Source: Parvularculaceae bacterium
GTDB taxonomy: Bacteria > Pseudomonadota > Alphaproteobacteria > Caulobacterales > Parvularculaceae
Assembly: GCA_028284065.1 (NCBI GenBank)
Contig: JANQSJ010000014.1
Location: forward strand, 248,001-312,000
Direction of reading: 5' to 3'
Length of the DNA stretch: 64,000 nucleotides
Shown here: piece by piece, positions 53,666 to 63,946 of the stretch
Layout: each line of letters starts with the position of its first letter
How positions within the stretch are numbered: the stretch's first letter is position 1
Translations under genes and position numbers: made by a program
The notes under the pieces: generated by a model
The model's database searches: none
Told to the model about the DNA's origin: nothing
The model's input: the letters and a program-made list of their open reading frames with translations, nothing else

Positions 53666-56600
53666 CTTCGCTGATCGACGCAGCGTTCGCCAGGGTTCGC
53701 GTGGTCCTCACCGCGATGGTCGTGCTTATTCTGCTCGGCCTGTCGGCCTTTGAGACCATCCCGCGCGAGGCGGAGCCCGACATTCAGGCCCCGATCGTGC
53801 TCGTGACCCTGCCGCTGCCCGGCGTCTCGCCGGAGGACGGCGAGCGCCTGCTCGTACGCCCCACCGAGCTTGAGTTGCAAAGCGTCGAAGGCCTCGAGCA
53901 GATGGACAGCCTCGCCTATGACGGCGCGGCGCAGATCATTCTCGAATTCCAGACGACCATAGATATCGACCAGGCCGTCGTCGACGTGCGCGAGGCGGTC
54001 GACAAGGCGAAGGCGGAGTATCCGGCGAACGCCGAAGAACCGATTGTCACCGAGTTCAACCTTCAGAACCAATTCCCTATACTGACGATTATCCTGTCGG
54101 GTGATGCGCCGGAGCGAACGCTGTTCCGAATTGCGCAGCGATTGCAGGATCGCCTTGAGTCCGTCGGCGGCGTCCTCGAAGCAAAACTGACCGGCTCGCG
54201 CGAGGAACTGCTTGAAGCGATTATCGATCCGCAAACGCTCGAAAGCTACGGCCTTACAGAGTTCGAAGTCGCGAACGCCATCGTGACCAACAACCAGCTC
54301 GTCACAGCCGGATCGGTCGACCTCGACGACGCGCGCTTTCAGATCAAAGTGCCGGGCCTCATCAAGACCGGCGGCGACCTTGAATCAGTGCCCTTGCGCG
54401 CGAGCGGCGATAATGTCGTGACAATCGGCGATATCGGCGAAGTGCGCCGCACCTTCGTCGATCGCACCGGCTTTGCGTTGTTCAATGGCGAGCCGGCGAT
54501 CGGCGTCGAAATCTCCAAGCGCGCCGGCTTCAACATCGTCGAAACGATTGAGGAGGCGCGCAAAGTCGTCGAGGATGAATCCGCCGCCTGGCCGCCAACC
54601 ATCCACTATTCGTTCGTGGGCGACCGCTCCGTGAACGTAACGGACAACCTCGAAGGCCTGACGTCGTCGGTCATCACCGCCATTCTTCTCGTGATGATCG
54701 TCATCGTCGCGGCGCTCGGCCTGCGCTCAGCGGTCATGGTGGGAATCGCGATCCCGACCTCCTTCCTGATCGGCTTCCTATTGCTTTCCATGTTTGGCTA
54801 CACGCTGAACATGATGGTGATGTTCGGCCTCGTGCTCGCCGTCGGCATGCTGGTGGACGGCGCGATCGTCATTATCGAATACGCGGACCGGCGAATGAGC
54901 GAAGGCGCCGACCGCGCGACCGCCTACTCGGAGGCCTCCAAGCGCATGTTCTGGCCGGTGGTGACGTCCACCGCGACGACGCTCGCCGCGTTTTTTCCGT
55001 TCCTGTTCTGGCAGGACACGGCGGGCGAGTTCATGAAGTTCCTGCCGCTGACCCTCATCTTTGTACTGACTGCGTCGCTTGTGGTGGCGCTTATATTCCT
55101 GCCCGTCCTCGGCTCGGTGTTCGGATTGCCGCAATCGCTGAAGCAGGCGCTCAACCTAAAAGGCAAAACCGACGGACCGAAGCTCATCGAGCTTGAAGAG
55201 ATCGATCCGACGACGATCGAGGGCCCCATCGGCCGCTACGCCCGCTTCATGGTCGGCGTCGTTCAGCGCCCACTCCTTGTGATGGCGGCGGCGGTCGCCG
55301 TCGTCACCGTGTGTGTCGGCAGCTTCATGGCTGCGCGTCCTGACGTCGAATACTTCATCCGCACCGACAATGAAGAGATCAGCCTCATCGTGCTTGCGCG
55401 CGGGAACATGTCGCCGGCGCAAGAGATCCAGCTCGTCAAGGAAGTCGCGGCGCGGGTCGAGGACCATCCGACCGTGGAGAATATCTATATCCAAACCGGC
55501 GCCACGTTCGGGCGGTCAACGGAGATCCCGGCCGAGGCGATCGGCCAAGTGTCGGTCGACCTCGTCTATTACTCCGAGCGCCCCCATTCGCGCCTACTGC
55601 TGGATGAGTTCCGCAAGCTCGTCGCCGACGTGCCAGGCGCGCTCGTGGAAGTGCGCCAACGCGAAGGCGGCCCGCCCATCGGCAAGGACGTTCAGGTGGA
55701 GATCTCCGCCGTCAGTTTTGATGCGATGGTCGCCGCGGCGAGGAAAGTGCGCGCCTATGCTGAGAACGCGACCATGAAAGTCGGCGGCGTCGATACCCCG
55801 GTCTACATGGACCAGGAGGATACCCTGCCGCTGCCCGGCATTGAATGGTCGATGGAAATCGACCGCGCCCTCGCCGGCCGCTACGGCCTGTCGGTGCAGC
55901 AGGCGGGCGCCATGCTTCAGCTTGTGACCGACGGGCTTCTGGTCGACCGCGTGCGTCCCGACGACGCCGACGAGGAAGTCGACGTGCGCGTTCGGTACCC
56001 GGAGGAAAATCGGAGCATCTTCGATCTCGATAAAGTTCGCGTTCAGACGCCGCAAGGGTCCGTGCCGATCACAAACTTCGTTGAACGGTCCGCCAAGCCG
56101 CAAGTCGACAGGATAACTCGCCGCGACGGGAAGCGCATCATCGAGGTCAAGGCCAACGCCAACACGCTTTTCGACGGGCGGGAAATCAGCCAGGATCAGG
56201 CGATCGCCGACATGAAGCGCTGGCTTGCGACCGCCGATCTTGGCGATGGCGTGACGGCGGTGATGCGCGGCGCGGACGAAGAGACCGCCGAGGCGGCGGC
56301 CTTCTTTCAGGCGGCGATGACGGCGTCGCTCTTCATGATCGCCATGATCCTTCTGCTGGAATTCAACAACTTCTATCACTCGGCGTTGACGCTGACCGCC
56401 GTCATTTTCTCCGTGTTCGGCGTGCTTCTGGGCGTCGCAGTCTCGGGGCAGTATCTTTCGGTCATCATGACGGGCGTCGGCATCGTCGCGCTCGCCGGAA
56501 TTGTGGTGAATAACAATATCGTCCTTATCGACACGTTCCAGCACTTGCGCGCGAAGGGCCTCGCCGTTGAGGACGCGGTGATCCGCACCGCCGCCCAACG

Positions 56601-56919
56601 CATTCGTCCTGTGCTGCTGACGACGGCGACGACGATCCTCGGCCTCCTGCCGATGGTCTTTGAGCTGAACGTCGATTTCGCGGCCGGGACGATCACCCGC
56701 GGTTCAACCACATCGGACTGGTGGGTCCTCTTGTCGTCGGCGGTCGTCTACGGCCTCGCCTTTTCGACTATTCTGACGCTGATCCTGACCCCGGTGCTGC
56801 TTGCCGCGCCGACGGTCATCAAGCGGCGCATCGTCAACCGTTTTGACAAGACGTTGGACGCAGACGCCCGCGACGCCACGCGGCCGGCGTTAACGCCAGG
56901 CGCGCAGGCTGCGGAATAA
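53662..56919 (+). CDS. RND family efflux transporter permease
   Basis: This 1085-residue pump has 12 membrane helices in two halves and two large periplasmic loops. Helix 4 carries GMLVDGAIVIIEYADRR, the proton-relay Asp region. The N-terminus (LLGLSAFETIPREAEPDI) is typical of the heavy-metal/multidrug branch of RND pumps; the proton-relay region favours multidrug or solvent export over metal export. The ATG overlaps the adaptor stop. An inverted repeat follows 14 bp after the stop. Confidence 0.95.
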   Translation: MTSLIDAAFARVRVVLTAMVVLILLGLSAFETIPREAEPDIQAPIVLVTLPLPGVSPEDGERLLVRPTELELQSVEGLEQMDSLAYDGAAQIILEFQTTIDIDQAVVDVREAVDKAKAEYPANAEEPIVTEFNLQNQFPILTIILSGDAPERTLFRIAQRLQDRLESVGGVLEAKLTGSREELLEAIIDPQTLESYGLTEFEVANAIVTNNQLVTAGSVDLDDARFQIKVPGLIKTGGDLESVPLRASGDNVVTIGDIGEVRRTFVDRTGFALFNGEPAIGVEISKRAGFNIVETIEEARKVVEDESAAWPPTIHYSFVGDRSVNVTDNLEGLTSSVITAILLVMIVIVAALGLRSAVMVGIAIPTSFLIGFLLLSMFGYTLNMMVMFGLVLAVGMLVDGAIVIIEYADRRMSEGADRATAYSEASKRMFWPVVTSTATTLAAFFPFLFWQDTAGEFMKFLPLTLIFVLTASLVVALIFLPVLGSVFGLPQSLKQALNLKGKTDGPKLIELEEIDPTTIEGPIGRYARFMVGVVQRPLLVMAAAVAVVTVCVGSFMAARPDVEYFIRTDNEEISLIVLARGNMSPAQEIQLVKEVAARVEDHPTVENIYIQTGATFGRSTEIPAEAIGQVSVDLVYYSERPHSRLLLDEFRKLVADVPGALVEVRQREGGPPIGKDVQVEISAVSFDAMVAAARKVRAYAENATMKVGGVDTPVYMDQEDTLPLPGIEWSMEIDRALAGRYGLSVQQAGAMLQLVTDGLLVDRVRPDDADEEVDVRVRYPEENRSIFDLDKVRVQTPQGSVPITNFVERSAKPQVDRITRRDGKRIIEVKANANTLFDGREISQDQAIADMKRWLATADLGDGVTAVMRGADEETAEAAAFFQAAMTASLFMIAMILLLEFNNFYHSALTLTAVIFSVFGVLLGVAVSGQYLSVIMTGVGIVALAGIVVNNNIVLIDTFQHLRAKGLAVEDAVIRTAAQRIRPVLLTTATTILGLLPMVFELNVDFAAGTITRGSTTSDWWVLLSSAVVYGLAFSTILTLILTPVLLAAPTVIKRRIVNRFDKTLDADARDATRPALTPGAQAAE

Positions 56920-56933
56920 GGCGGGCCGATCGG

Positions 56934-56959
56934 AAAGGCCGGCGCATTTGCCGGCCTTT
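56934..56959. terminator. Bidirectional terminator between RND pump and LysM gene
   Basis: AAAGGCCGGC and GCCGGCCTTT form a perfect 10-bp stem with a GCATTT loop. A/T-flanked arms allow use from both strands for the convergent genes ending at 56919 and 56983. Confidence 0.75.
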
Positions 56960-56982
56960 GTCGCCGGCGCGCCGGGAACCTG

Positions 56983-57960
56983 TCAGCCCTCGCTTTCGGA
57001 AGCGTCCTCTTCCTCCGGCAATGTGAATATCTGACCCGGATAGATGAGGTCAGGATCGCGAATTTGGTCCGCGTTCGCTTCATATATGATGGTGTACTGA
57101 AAGCCCGTCCCGTAAACGCGCCGCGCGATGCGCCAGAGGCTGTTTCCGGGCTGGACGACGACGCTGCCGTCCTGAAGATCGATGTCGCCAGGCGCAACCC
57201 GTTCGAAGGGAATTTCGATCACATAGGCGGGCTTTCCCTCGGCGTCCAACTGCGTGATGCGCAGCGTGTACTGCCCTGGCGGAATGGACGTCGACGTCAA
57301 CGTCCATCTGCCCTTCGCTCCTGATGTCGTGCGCCCGATGAGCCTGCGATTGGCGGACAGAACGACCACGCGCTCCGGTTCGGCGCGGCCCGAAAATATG
57401 ACACTGCCGCTGTCGTCATAGTCGATTGAGTCGATGGAAAGCGGGCCAAGGGCGGGCGTAACGTCGCGGGGGTCCTGAATAATCTCCGTCGCGCCGCCGG
57501 GGGTCGTGCGCAGCACGAGCGGCTTGTCGCCCGGACGCTCCGGCACGTAGACGACGACGGTCTCATCGGAACGCACCGTCAGACCGTCCGTCGTCGTCAT
57601 TTCGAGCGTCAGCTCAACAGTCCCGGCATCGAGCGGCGTCTCGGTCACCATGGTCCAGGCCCCGTCGCTCGCCGCCTCTTCGGTTGCAAGCGGATCGCCA
57701 TTCGCGAACACGGTGACCTTGGAGCGCGGGGCGGCGCGGCCGGCGATTACCGCGTCGCCGGTACGATCGATACGAACGATATCGAAGCTAGGCAACCTCG
57801 CGCCCGGGGCCTCTTCCGCTTGCGGCGCCGGCGCCGGGGGCGGAGCCGCAGGGGGCGCGATCACCTCCTCAAGAGGCGGCGCCACGCCGTAACGCTCAGC
57901 GACCTTCCAGCCGACGAACGCAAGGGCGATCAAAAGGACGAAAATAATGAGGACGCGCAT
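56983..57960 (-). CDS. Membrane-anchored LysM-domain protein with Ig-like repeats
   Basis: This protein of about 325 residues has an N-terminal membrane helix (VLIIFVLLIALAFVGWKVAE), a Pro/Ala-rich spacer, two to three bacterial Ig-like repeats (SKVTVFANGDPLATEEAASD, RVVVLSANRRLIGRTTSGAK) and a C-terminal LysM domain (VQPGNSLWRIARRVYGTGFQ). LysM binds peptidoglycan, so the protein likely spans from the inner membrane to the cell wall. The ATG at 57960 was chosen over an upstream TTG. Function is structural or unknown. Confidence 0.85.
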   Translation of the reverse strand: MRVLIIFVLLIALAFVGWKVAERYGVAPPLEEVIAPPAAPPPAPAPQAEEAPGARLPSFDIVRIDRTGDAVIAGRAAPRSKVTVFANGDPLATEEAASDGAWTMVTETPLDAGTVELTLEMTTTDGLTVRSDETVVVYVPERPGDKPLVLRTTPGGATEIIQDPRDVTPALGPLSIDSIDYDDSGSVIFSGRAEPERVVVLSANRRLIGRTTSGAKGRWTLTSTSIPPGQYTLRITQLDAEGKPAYVIEIPFERVAPGDIDLQDGSVVVQPGNSLWRIARRVYGTGFQYTIIYEANADQIRDPDLIYPGQIFTLPEEEDASESEG

Positions 57961-58163
57961 CCGCCAACCCCGAATTCCTGCCAATGCGATCGCGCGCAGG
58001 TACTTTCACGGCTCAAGCGATCGCTTCCCACTGATTTGACATGTTAGCCGCAACGGCGGACCGCGGACAGGGGCCGCGGGGCTATGGCCTGCGCATGGCA
58101 TTAACTCTATCACTAGGCGGGTCGGGTTAAGCTCGGACGATGCGTGAGAAGAACTCTAAGTCT

Positions 58164-58718
58164 ATGAAATCATTATGTGTTTATTGCGGTTCTCGCTTCG
58201 GAGGCAATCCGGCGCATAAGGCGGCGGCGCTCGCGCTTGGCAGAGGCGCCGCAGCGCGCGGCTGGCGGATCGTCTATGGCGGCGGGAAGCTTGGCCTGAT
58301 GGGCGCGGCCGCGGGCGCAGCGCGCGACGCCGGCGGCGCGGTCTTCGGCGTCATCCCTGACTTCCTCGTTGAAATGGAAGGCGTCCTTGAAGGCGTCGAT
58401 CATAAGATCGTCGACACCATGCACGAACGCAAAATGCTGATGTTCGAGGAAGCGGACGCCATCGTCACGCTCCCGGGCGGCATTGGCACGCTCGAGGAAG
58501 TCGTCGAGACCGTGTCCTGGGCGCGCCTCCAATTGCACCGCAAGCCGATCATTCTCGTCAACGTAGAAGGCTATTGGACGCCGCTCAAAGCGATTTTTGA
58601 CCACATGGTCGCCGAAGGCTTCGCGGACGAAGAGCTTCTCAGCGACATAAGCGTCGTCAACAATGTGGATGACGTCTTCACGTGTGCGGAAAAGCGGACG
58701 CTCTCAGCCGTTATCTGA
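58164..58718 (+). CDS. LOG-family Rossmann protein (cytokinin-activating type)
   Basis: This 184-residue protein has VYCGSRFGGNPAH, VYGGGKLGLMGAAAG and the active-site motif PGGIGTLEEVVE, all diagnostic of the LOG family. LOG enzymes release free bases from nucleoside 5'-monophosphates. Formerly called lysine decarboxylase-like, which is wrong. An ATG at 58140 would add eight residues; the family usually starts at the chosen point. It is convergent with gltX, 6 bp apart. Confidence 0.9.
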   Translation: MKSLCVYCGSRFGGNPAHKAAALALGRGAAARGWRIVYGGGKLGLMGAAAGAARDAGGAVFGVIPDFLVEMEGVLEGVDHKIVDTMHERKMLMFEEADAIVTLPGGIGTLEEVVETVSWARLQLHRKPIILVNVEGYWTPLKAIFDHMVAEGFADEELLSDISVVNNVDDVFTCAEKRTLSAVI

Positions 58719-58724
58719 CCCGCG

Positions 58725-60068
58725 TCATCCCCGCCCGCCGGCGAGCCGCGCCCGTGCGCGGTCCGCGCCGATGAGCGGCAGGAGCGCGCTCATCTCCGGC
58801 CCTTGCGCTTCGCCCGTCAGCGCAAGCCGAAGGGGCATGAAAAGTTTCCTGCCTTTCGCGCCCGTTGCCGACTTCACCCTATCGGCAAGCATCGACCAGC
58901 TCTCCACTGTCAGCGGATCGTCCGGCAACAGGTCTCGCGCAGCGGCGATCACATCAACGTCTTCAATGACCGGATCTATCTCGCCATAGGCGACGTCGCG
59001 CCACAATGCGGCGTCCGAGAGCGTCTCCAGATTGCCGCGCACCACATTCCAAAGCGCTTCGTCGACGCCGATCGCAGCAAGGCTATCGGCGACCGCGGCG
59101 AAGGGCGTCTCGTGCAGGAGTTTGGCGTTGAGCGCCGTCAGCTCCGTCTCGTCAAACCGCGCCGGCGCGCGGCCTGCAGCCTCAAAGGAAAACGAATCGC
59201 TGAGCGCCGCGAGGGAGCGCTCTGGCGTGACGGGAAGCGAGGTGCCGAGCCGCGCCATCAGGCTTGTGATCGCCTGCGGCTCCAACCCCTTTTCCCGAAA
59301 TGTCTCAATCGAAAGCCCGCCGAGCCGCTTGGACAGCCCCTGCCCGTCCGCGCCCACAAGCAGCGAGTGATGGGCGAACGCCGGCGCCTCGCCGCCGCGC
59401 ATCTCGGTCAGAACCCGGAACAGCTCGATCTGCACCGCCGTATTCGTGACATGGTCCTCGCCGCGAACGACATGGGAGATGCGATAGTCCACATCGTCAA
59501 CGCAGCTCGGCAGCGTGTAGAGGTAGACGCCGTCGGCGCGAATGAGCACCGGATCGGAAACATTCGACGTGTCGACGACGGTCTCACCACGGATGAGGTC
59601 CGTCCAGCGCACCTCGCCCTGCGACAGCTTGAAGCGCCAATGCGGCCGCCGGCCCTCAGCTTCGAAAGCGGCAATTTCTTCATCCGTATAGGAAAGAGCG
59701 GCCCGGTCGTAGATCGGCGGCAGGCCGCGGGCGCGCTGAAGGCGGCGCTTGCGCTCAAGCTCGTCCGGCGTCTCGTAGCAGGCGTAGAGCAGACCCCGTT
59801 GCTTGAGGGCCGCGGCGACGTCATCATACGCCTCGAAGCGAGCGGACTGACTGAAGGTCTCGTCCCAGTCAAGGCCCAGCCATTCAAGGTCTCGCCTTAT
59901 TCCGTCCTCATACTCTTTCGTCGACCGCTCCTGGTCGGTGTCGTCAATCCGCAAGATAAACTTGCCGTCATTGGCCCTCGCGTAGAGCCAGTTCCATAGG
60001 GCGGCGCGCACGTTCCCGACATGCAGCTTGCCGGTCGGCGATGGCGCAAAACGGACGGTTATGGTCAT
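58725..60068 (-). CDS. gltX: Glutamyl-tRNA synthetase
   Basis: This 447-residue class I synthetase has the HIGH-like motif FAPSPTGKLHVGN near the N-terminus and the KMSKS-like GLSKRLGG near residue 245. It charges tRNA-Glu with glutamate. Many alphaproteobacteria have a second gltX that also charges tRNA-Gln, so whether this copy is discriminating cannot be told. It is 6 bp from the convergent LOG gene and 63 bp downstream of the CocE-like gene on the same strand. Confidence 0.96.
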   Translation of the reverse strand: MTITVRFAPSPTGKLHVGNVRAALWNWLYARANDGKFILRIDDTDQERSTKEYEDGIRRDLEWLGLDWDETFSQSARFEAYDDVAAALKQRGLLYACYETPDELERKRRLQRARGLPPIYDRAALSYTDEEIAAFEAEGRRPHWRFKLSQGEVRWTDLIRGETVVDTSNVSDPVLIRADGVYLYTLPSCVDDVDYRISHVVRGEDHVTNTAVQIELFRVLTEMRGGEAPAFAHHSLLVGADGQGLSKRLGGLSIETFREKGLEPQAITSLMARLGTSLPVTPERSLAALSDSFSFEAAGRAPARFDETELTALNAKLLHETPFAAVADSLAAIGVDEALWNVVRGNLETLSDAALWRDVAYGEIDPVIEDVDVIAAARDLLPDDPLTVESWSMLADRVKSATGAKGRKLFMPLRLALTGEAQGPEMSALLPLIGADRARARLAGGRG

Positions 60069-60131
60069 AGCGCCGCTGCGTACGCCAGCGCGGCGGGCCG
60101 GTCAATTGATGCGATGACCCGGACGCCGCGC

Positions 60132-62108
60132 TCAGTCTCGGGCCGGGTCTTCGGCGACTCCGGCGTCTTCCGCGCCCGCCGGCGATGGCGCCACCGTCAG
60201 AACAAGCCTTGAGGGATATGCTGGCGAATGGTGGACCGCGTTCCGGGCGATGCGGGGCCTCGCCTGGCTCGGCACAGCGTCGGCCGTGTTCAAGTTGCGC
60301 GCAAAGCGCGGGAAGTTCGAGGACGTCACTTCAAGGCGGATGCGGTGTCCGGCCGCGAAATAGTTCGCCGTCACCATGGGCTGGATCGAGAGCTCGTAGA
60401 CCTTGTCTTCCTCCATGAACTGCGGCGGCCCATCATACCCGCCGCGCCAGCGCGCGCGCTGCGCCGTTTCGTCAAGATTGTAGGCGGTCCCGTCTGGGAA
60501 GACGTCAACGAGCTTCACCATGAAGTCCGTATCCGGCGCATCGGAGGAAACGAACAGCGTGAGGTTGATCGGCCCGGCGACATGCAGTCCTTTCTCCAGA
60601 GGCTCGGAGGTATAGACAAGCACATCGTTGCGCGCCTCGTTCGGCCGCTGGTCGAATACGCCGCCATCAACCGCGTCGCCGATGCAACAGATTCCGCCGC
60701 CAAGCGATGGGACGGGATTCATGGGATCGTAGGTGAATTCGTCGGACGAGGTCTTGTCGTCAGTCGGCCCCGCGCGGACGAGCCTCCCATCGCCGAAGAG
60801 GCTGTTCGCCCCGTATTCCGAATTGAGGTGGAGCACAAGCTCTTCCACGCCCGTTGGCGGCCAGGCGTCGTCGGCGCGCCATCTGTCCGCGCCCATCTCA
60901 TAGTACTGGACGCGCGGCGTCTCGCGCTCAAACCCGTTGTCCTCGCCCTTCAGATACCGGTCGAAGAAGTCAAAGATCAGGCCGTAATAATCGAGGGCCG
61001 CATTGTCGAAAGTCCGATCTCCCACCTCGCCAATGCTGTCTCGGTAGAAGCGGCAATGGAGATTGGGGCCGACCGCTACAAACTGGTTTTCGGCCGCCTG
61101 CGGATTTTCCGCATTTGCGCGGGCGTGGTTGAACAGCGCAAGGTTCGGCGCGATCGACACATCGTACCAGGAGAATAGCCAGAGCGCAGGCGCATGGATG
61201 TTCGCATCGTCATGGAAGAGCCCTCCGTCCCGCCATCCGGCGTCGCCGGGCGTGCGCGACGTGAAGGCGTCGAGGGTCGCATTAGGGGCATCGACGGCCG
61301 CCAACATATCCTTCATGGGCAAATGCCGGATTGCATCGCTCCATTTGATCTCTGGAACGTCCGGCGCAAGATCGTACCACGCTGCGAGCCTCTCGCGCTC
61401 TTCCCGCGCAATTCCCTTCGGCAGGGTCGGCCGCACGGTCGTCTGCAAAGAACCATGCAGCCAGGGCGGATAGAACATCTGCTCCGCGCCGCCGCGATAC
61501 CAGTTGCCCTGCTCCCAATAGGGGCCGACCTTGCCGATGCCGGCGCCAGGCGCCATGGGGACGATCGCGGCGAGGGCCGGATGGTTTTGAGCCGCAAGCG
61601 CCAGCTGCCATTCGGCCGGAGAGGAACACCCGATGGCGCCCACCTTGCCGGATGACCAGTCCTGCTCAGCGAACCAGTCGAGCGCATCAACGCCATCGGT
61701 TTGCGGAAGGCCCAAAATCTCCCATTCGCCTTCGGAAAAGAACTTTCCGCGTTCGTTCTGAAATGCGAACCCGTATCCCCGGCGGAGAGCCTTCAGCACA
61801 AACTTCAGGTGGGTCGCGCGCAGAGGATTGTAGTTGTAGGGCGTGCGCCACCAGATGAGCGGCACTTTCCCTTTTCGATTCTTGGGTAGATAAATGTCCG
61901 TGGAAAGACCGACGCCGTCGCGCATCGGCACGAGCACATATTTCTGGATGTCGGCGATGTTGGCGAGCTCGGCGGCCATCTCCTCCGCCGTCTTGGCGCC
62001 ATCCTCTTCATCAGGCGCGGCCTTGAAACCTTTCGGCTCAGCCGCGAACGCCGAATGAAGGGCCAGCCAGAAAACCAGAAAACAGGCGGTGAGAAATATG
62101 CGCGGCAT
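60132..62108 (-). CDS. Exported CocE/NonD family hydrolase
   Basis: This 658-residue protein has a signal peptide (FLTACFLVFWLALHSAFA) and an alpha/beta-hydrolase core. A candidate nucleophile Ser lies in GAIGCSSPAEWQ, an Asp in LFSWYDVSIAP, and the His in GPNLHCRF. The C-terminal jelly-roll domain includes GPINLTLFVSSDAPDTDF, typical of X-prolyl peptidase (S15)-type and cocaine-esterase relatives. It would hydrolyse peptide or ester bonds in the periplasm. The nucleophile region departs from the common GxSYxG, so the catalytic Ser is tentative. Confidence 0.88.
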   Translation of the reverse strand: MPRIFLTACFLVFWLALHSAFAAEPKGFKAAPDEEDGAKTAEEMAAELANIADIQKYVLVPMRDGVGLSTDIYLPKNRKGKVPLIWWRTPYNYNPLRATHLKFVLKALRRGYGFAFQNERGKFFSEGEWEILGLPQTDGVDALDWFAEQDWSSGKVGAIGCSSPAEWQLALAAQNHPALAAIVPMAPGAGIGKVGPYWEQGNWYRGGAEQMFYPPWLHGSLQTTVRPTLPKGIAREERERLAAWYDLAPDVPEIKWSDAIRHLPMKDMLAAVDAPNATLDAFTSRTPGDAGWRDGGLFHDDANIHAPALWLFSWYDVSIAPNLALFNHARANAENPQAAENQFVAVGPNLHCRFYRDSIGEVGDRTFDNAALDYYGLIFDFFDRYLKGEDNGFERETPRVQYYEMGADRWRADDAWPPTGVEELVLHLNSEYGANSLFGDGRLVRAGPTDDKTSSDEFTYDPMNPVPSLGGGICCIGDAVDGGVFDQRPNEARNDVLVYTSEPLEKGLHVAGPINLTLFVSSDAPDTDFMVKLVDVFPDGTAYNLDETAQRARWRGGYDGPPQFMEEDKVYELSIQPMVTANYFAAGHRIRLEVTSSNFPRFARNLNTADAVPSQARPRIARNAVHHSPAYPSRLVLTVAPSPAGAEDAGVAEDPARD

Positions 62109-62203
62109 GCGCCGAACTCCTTTAGCCAGACTTGACCGCCGGAGTATGGGTCAAGCCCGGGTCCGGCGCAATTTCAGCAATGCCTAAGCGGCGCTGCACG
62201 CCG

Positions 62204-63880
62204 TCAGTCGCGGTCGCGCCAGCCATTGGTGATCGGGTATCGCCGATCTCTGCCGAAATTCACTTTCGTCACTTTCGGGCCGGGCGGCGCCTGGCGGCGT
62301 TTAAACTCAGCGACATAAAGAAGGTGCTCGATCCGCCGGACGGTCCCTTCCTCGAACCCGTCCGCGACGATGTCCCGGACGCTCATCTCCCGCTCGATAA
62401 GGCGCTCCAGAATGCCGTCAAGGATGTCGTAGGGCGGCAGGCTGTCCTGGTCGGTCTGGTCTTCGCGCAGTTCCGCCGACGGCGCTTTCGTGATGATTCG
62501 CTCAGGAACGACGGTTCCTTCCGGTCCTTTCAAACCACTCGGCTCTGCGCCGTTTCGCCAGAGGCATAACCTGTAGACATCAGATTTATATATATCTTTG
62601 AGCGGATTATACCCGCCGTTCATGTCGCCATAGAGCGTGGCGTATCCCACCGACATTTCCGACTTGTTCCCTGTGGTGAGCACCATATCGCCGAACTTGT
62701 TCGACAACGCCATCAGGATGACGCCGCGGATTCTCGACTGGGTGTTCTCCTCCGTCACGTCCGGCGCCCGACCCGCAAATGCGGCGGCGAGCATCTCATC
62801 GAACGCGGCGACGCCGGGCTCGATGCCGATCTCGCGCAGGCTCACGCCCAACGCGTCGGCGCAGGCGGCCGCGTCTTGAAGGCTTTCCCGGGAGGTGTAT
62901 CGCGAGGGCATCATCACGCAATGGACGCGGTCGGGGCCCAGCGCGTCGACGGCGATCGCGGCGGTCAGCGCGGAGTCAACGCCGCCGGAAAGACCGATGA
63001 CGACGCCAGGAAATCGATTCTTGTCCACATAGTCGCGCACGCCGAGCGTCACCGCGCGGTAGATTCCTTCCAGTTCGTCCGGCCATTCAGCCTGCAGACT
63101 TTCACGGCAGACGAGGCTGTTTCCCTCGCGCGCCCATTCGGACAGGAATACGCCGGGGGCGAATTGAGGCGCACGCGCGAGCGCAGCGCCGTCCGGGCCG
63201 ATAGCGAAACTTGCGCCGTCGAAAACGACCTCATCCTGGCCCGCCAGCTGATTGACGAACAGGATCGGCAGGCCGGTTGAATGGGCGCGATCACGCGCGG
63301 CGACGGTCCGCTCGTTAAGCGCAGTGCGCCGATAAGGCGATCCATGGGGCGCGATCAGGATCTCCGCGCCCTCCGCTTTCAGATGTTCGCCGACGCCCGG
63401 CAGCCACATGTCTTCGCAGACAAGGAGCCCGATGCGGAAGCCGCGCAAGTCTATCGGCGCCGGCAGAGCCGGTCCCGGCGCGAACACGCGCGGCTCATCA
63501 AAGACGCCGTAATTCGGCAGACGGACTTTCCGGACAACGCTCTTAATCTCTCCGCCATCAAGCAGGAAGCAGGCGTTATAGAGCGTCTCGCCTTCAAGCC
63601 AGGGCGCGCCGACGATCATCGCCGGTCCGCCGTCCGTCGTTTCCCTGGCGAGCGACCTGACCGCATCAGCGCAGGCGCGCCGAAACGCAGGCTTCCGAAC
63701 AAGGTCCTCCGGCGGATAACCGCACACGACAAGCTCGCAGAAGACGGCGAGGTCCGCGCCGGCCGAAGCCGCCGCCTCTCGCGCCGCACGGATGCGGCCG
63801 AGATTGCCCTCAATGTCGCCGACGACCGGCTCGATCTGGCAGATCGCGATCGACAGCATGTCCTTTGCTTGCGCGTTCAT
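62204..63880 (-). CDS. nadE: Glutamine-dependent NAD+ synthetase
   Basis: This 558-residue enzyme has an N-terminal nitrilase-type glutaminase domain, with Glu49 in VFCELVVCGYPPEDL, Lys in VVRKVRLPNYG and Cys in LLVCEDMWLPG. The C-terminal NAD synthetase domain has the ATP loop GLSGGVDSALTA. It amidates nicotinic acid adenine dinucleotide using glutamine ammonia. AAAGGCGG precedes the ATG at 63880; an internal ATG at 63859 is possible. Confidence 0.95.
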   Translation of the reverse strand: MNAQAKDMLSIAICQIEPVVGDIEGNLGRIRAAREAAASAGADLAVFCELVVCGYPPEDLVRKPAFRRACADAVRSLARETTDGGPAMIVGAPWLEGETLYNACFLLDGGEIKSVVRKVRLPNYGVFDEPRVFAPGPALPAPIDLRGFRIGLLVCEDMWLPGVGEHLKAEGAEILIAPHGSPYRRTALNERTVAARDRAHSTGLPILFVNQLAGQDEVVFDGASFAIGPDGAALARAPQFAPGVFLSEWAREGNSLVCRESLQAEWPDELEGIYRAVTLGVRDYVDKNRFPGVVIGLSGGVDSALTAAIAVDALGPDRVHCVMMPSRYTSRESLQDAAACADALGVSLREIGIEPGVAAFDEMLAAAFAGRAPDVTEENTQSRIRGVILMALSNKFGDMVLTTGNKSEMSVGYATLYGDMNGGYNPLKDIYKSDVYRLCLWRNGAEPSGLKGPEGTVVPERIITKAPSAELREDQTDQDSLPPYDILDGILERLIEREMSVRDIVADGFEEGTVRRIEHLLYVAEFKRRQAPPGPKVTKVNFGRDRRYPITNGWRDRD

Positions 63881-63946
63881 GCCGCCTTTAAACGCCCGAG
63901 CGCCGGCGGCCGCAAGGGTCGCTCCATATCGCCCGGCCCAAGGACA

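Noticed and set aside
58803..59999. 398-codon plus-strand frame across gltX
   Set aside because: It is antisense to a clear glutamyl-tRNA synthetase and lacks recognisable protein features.
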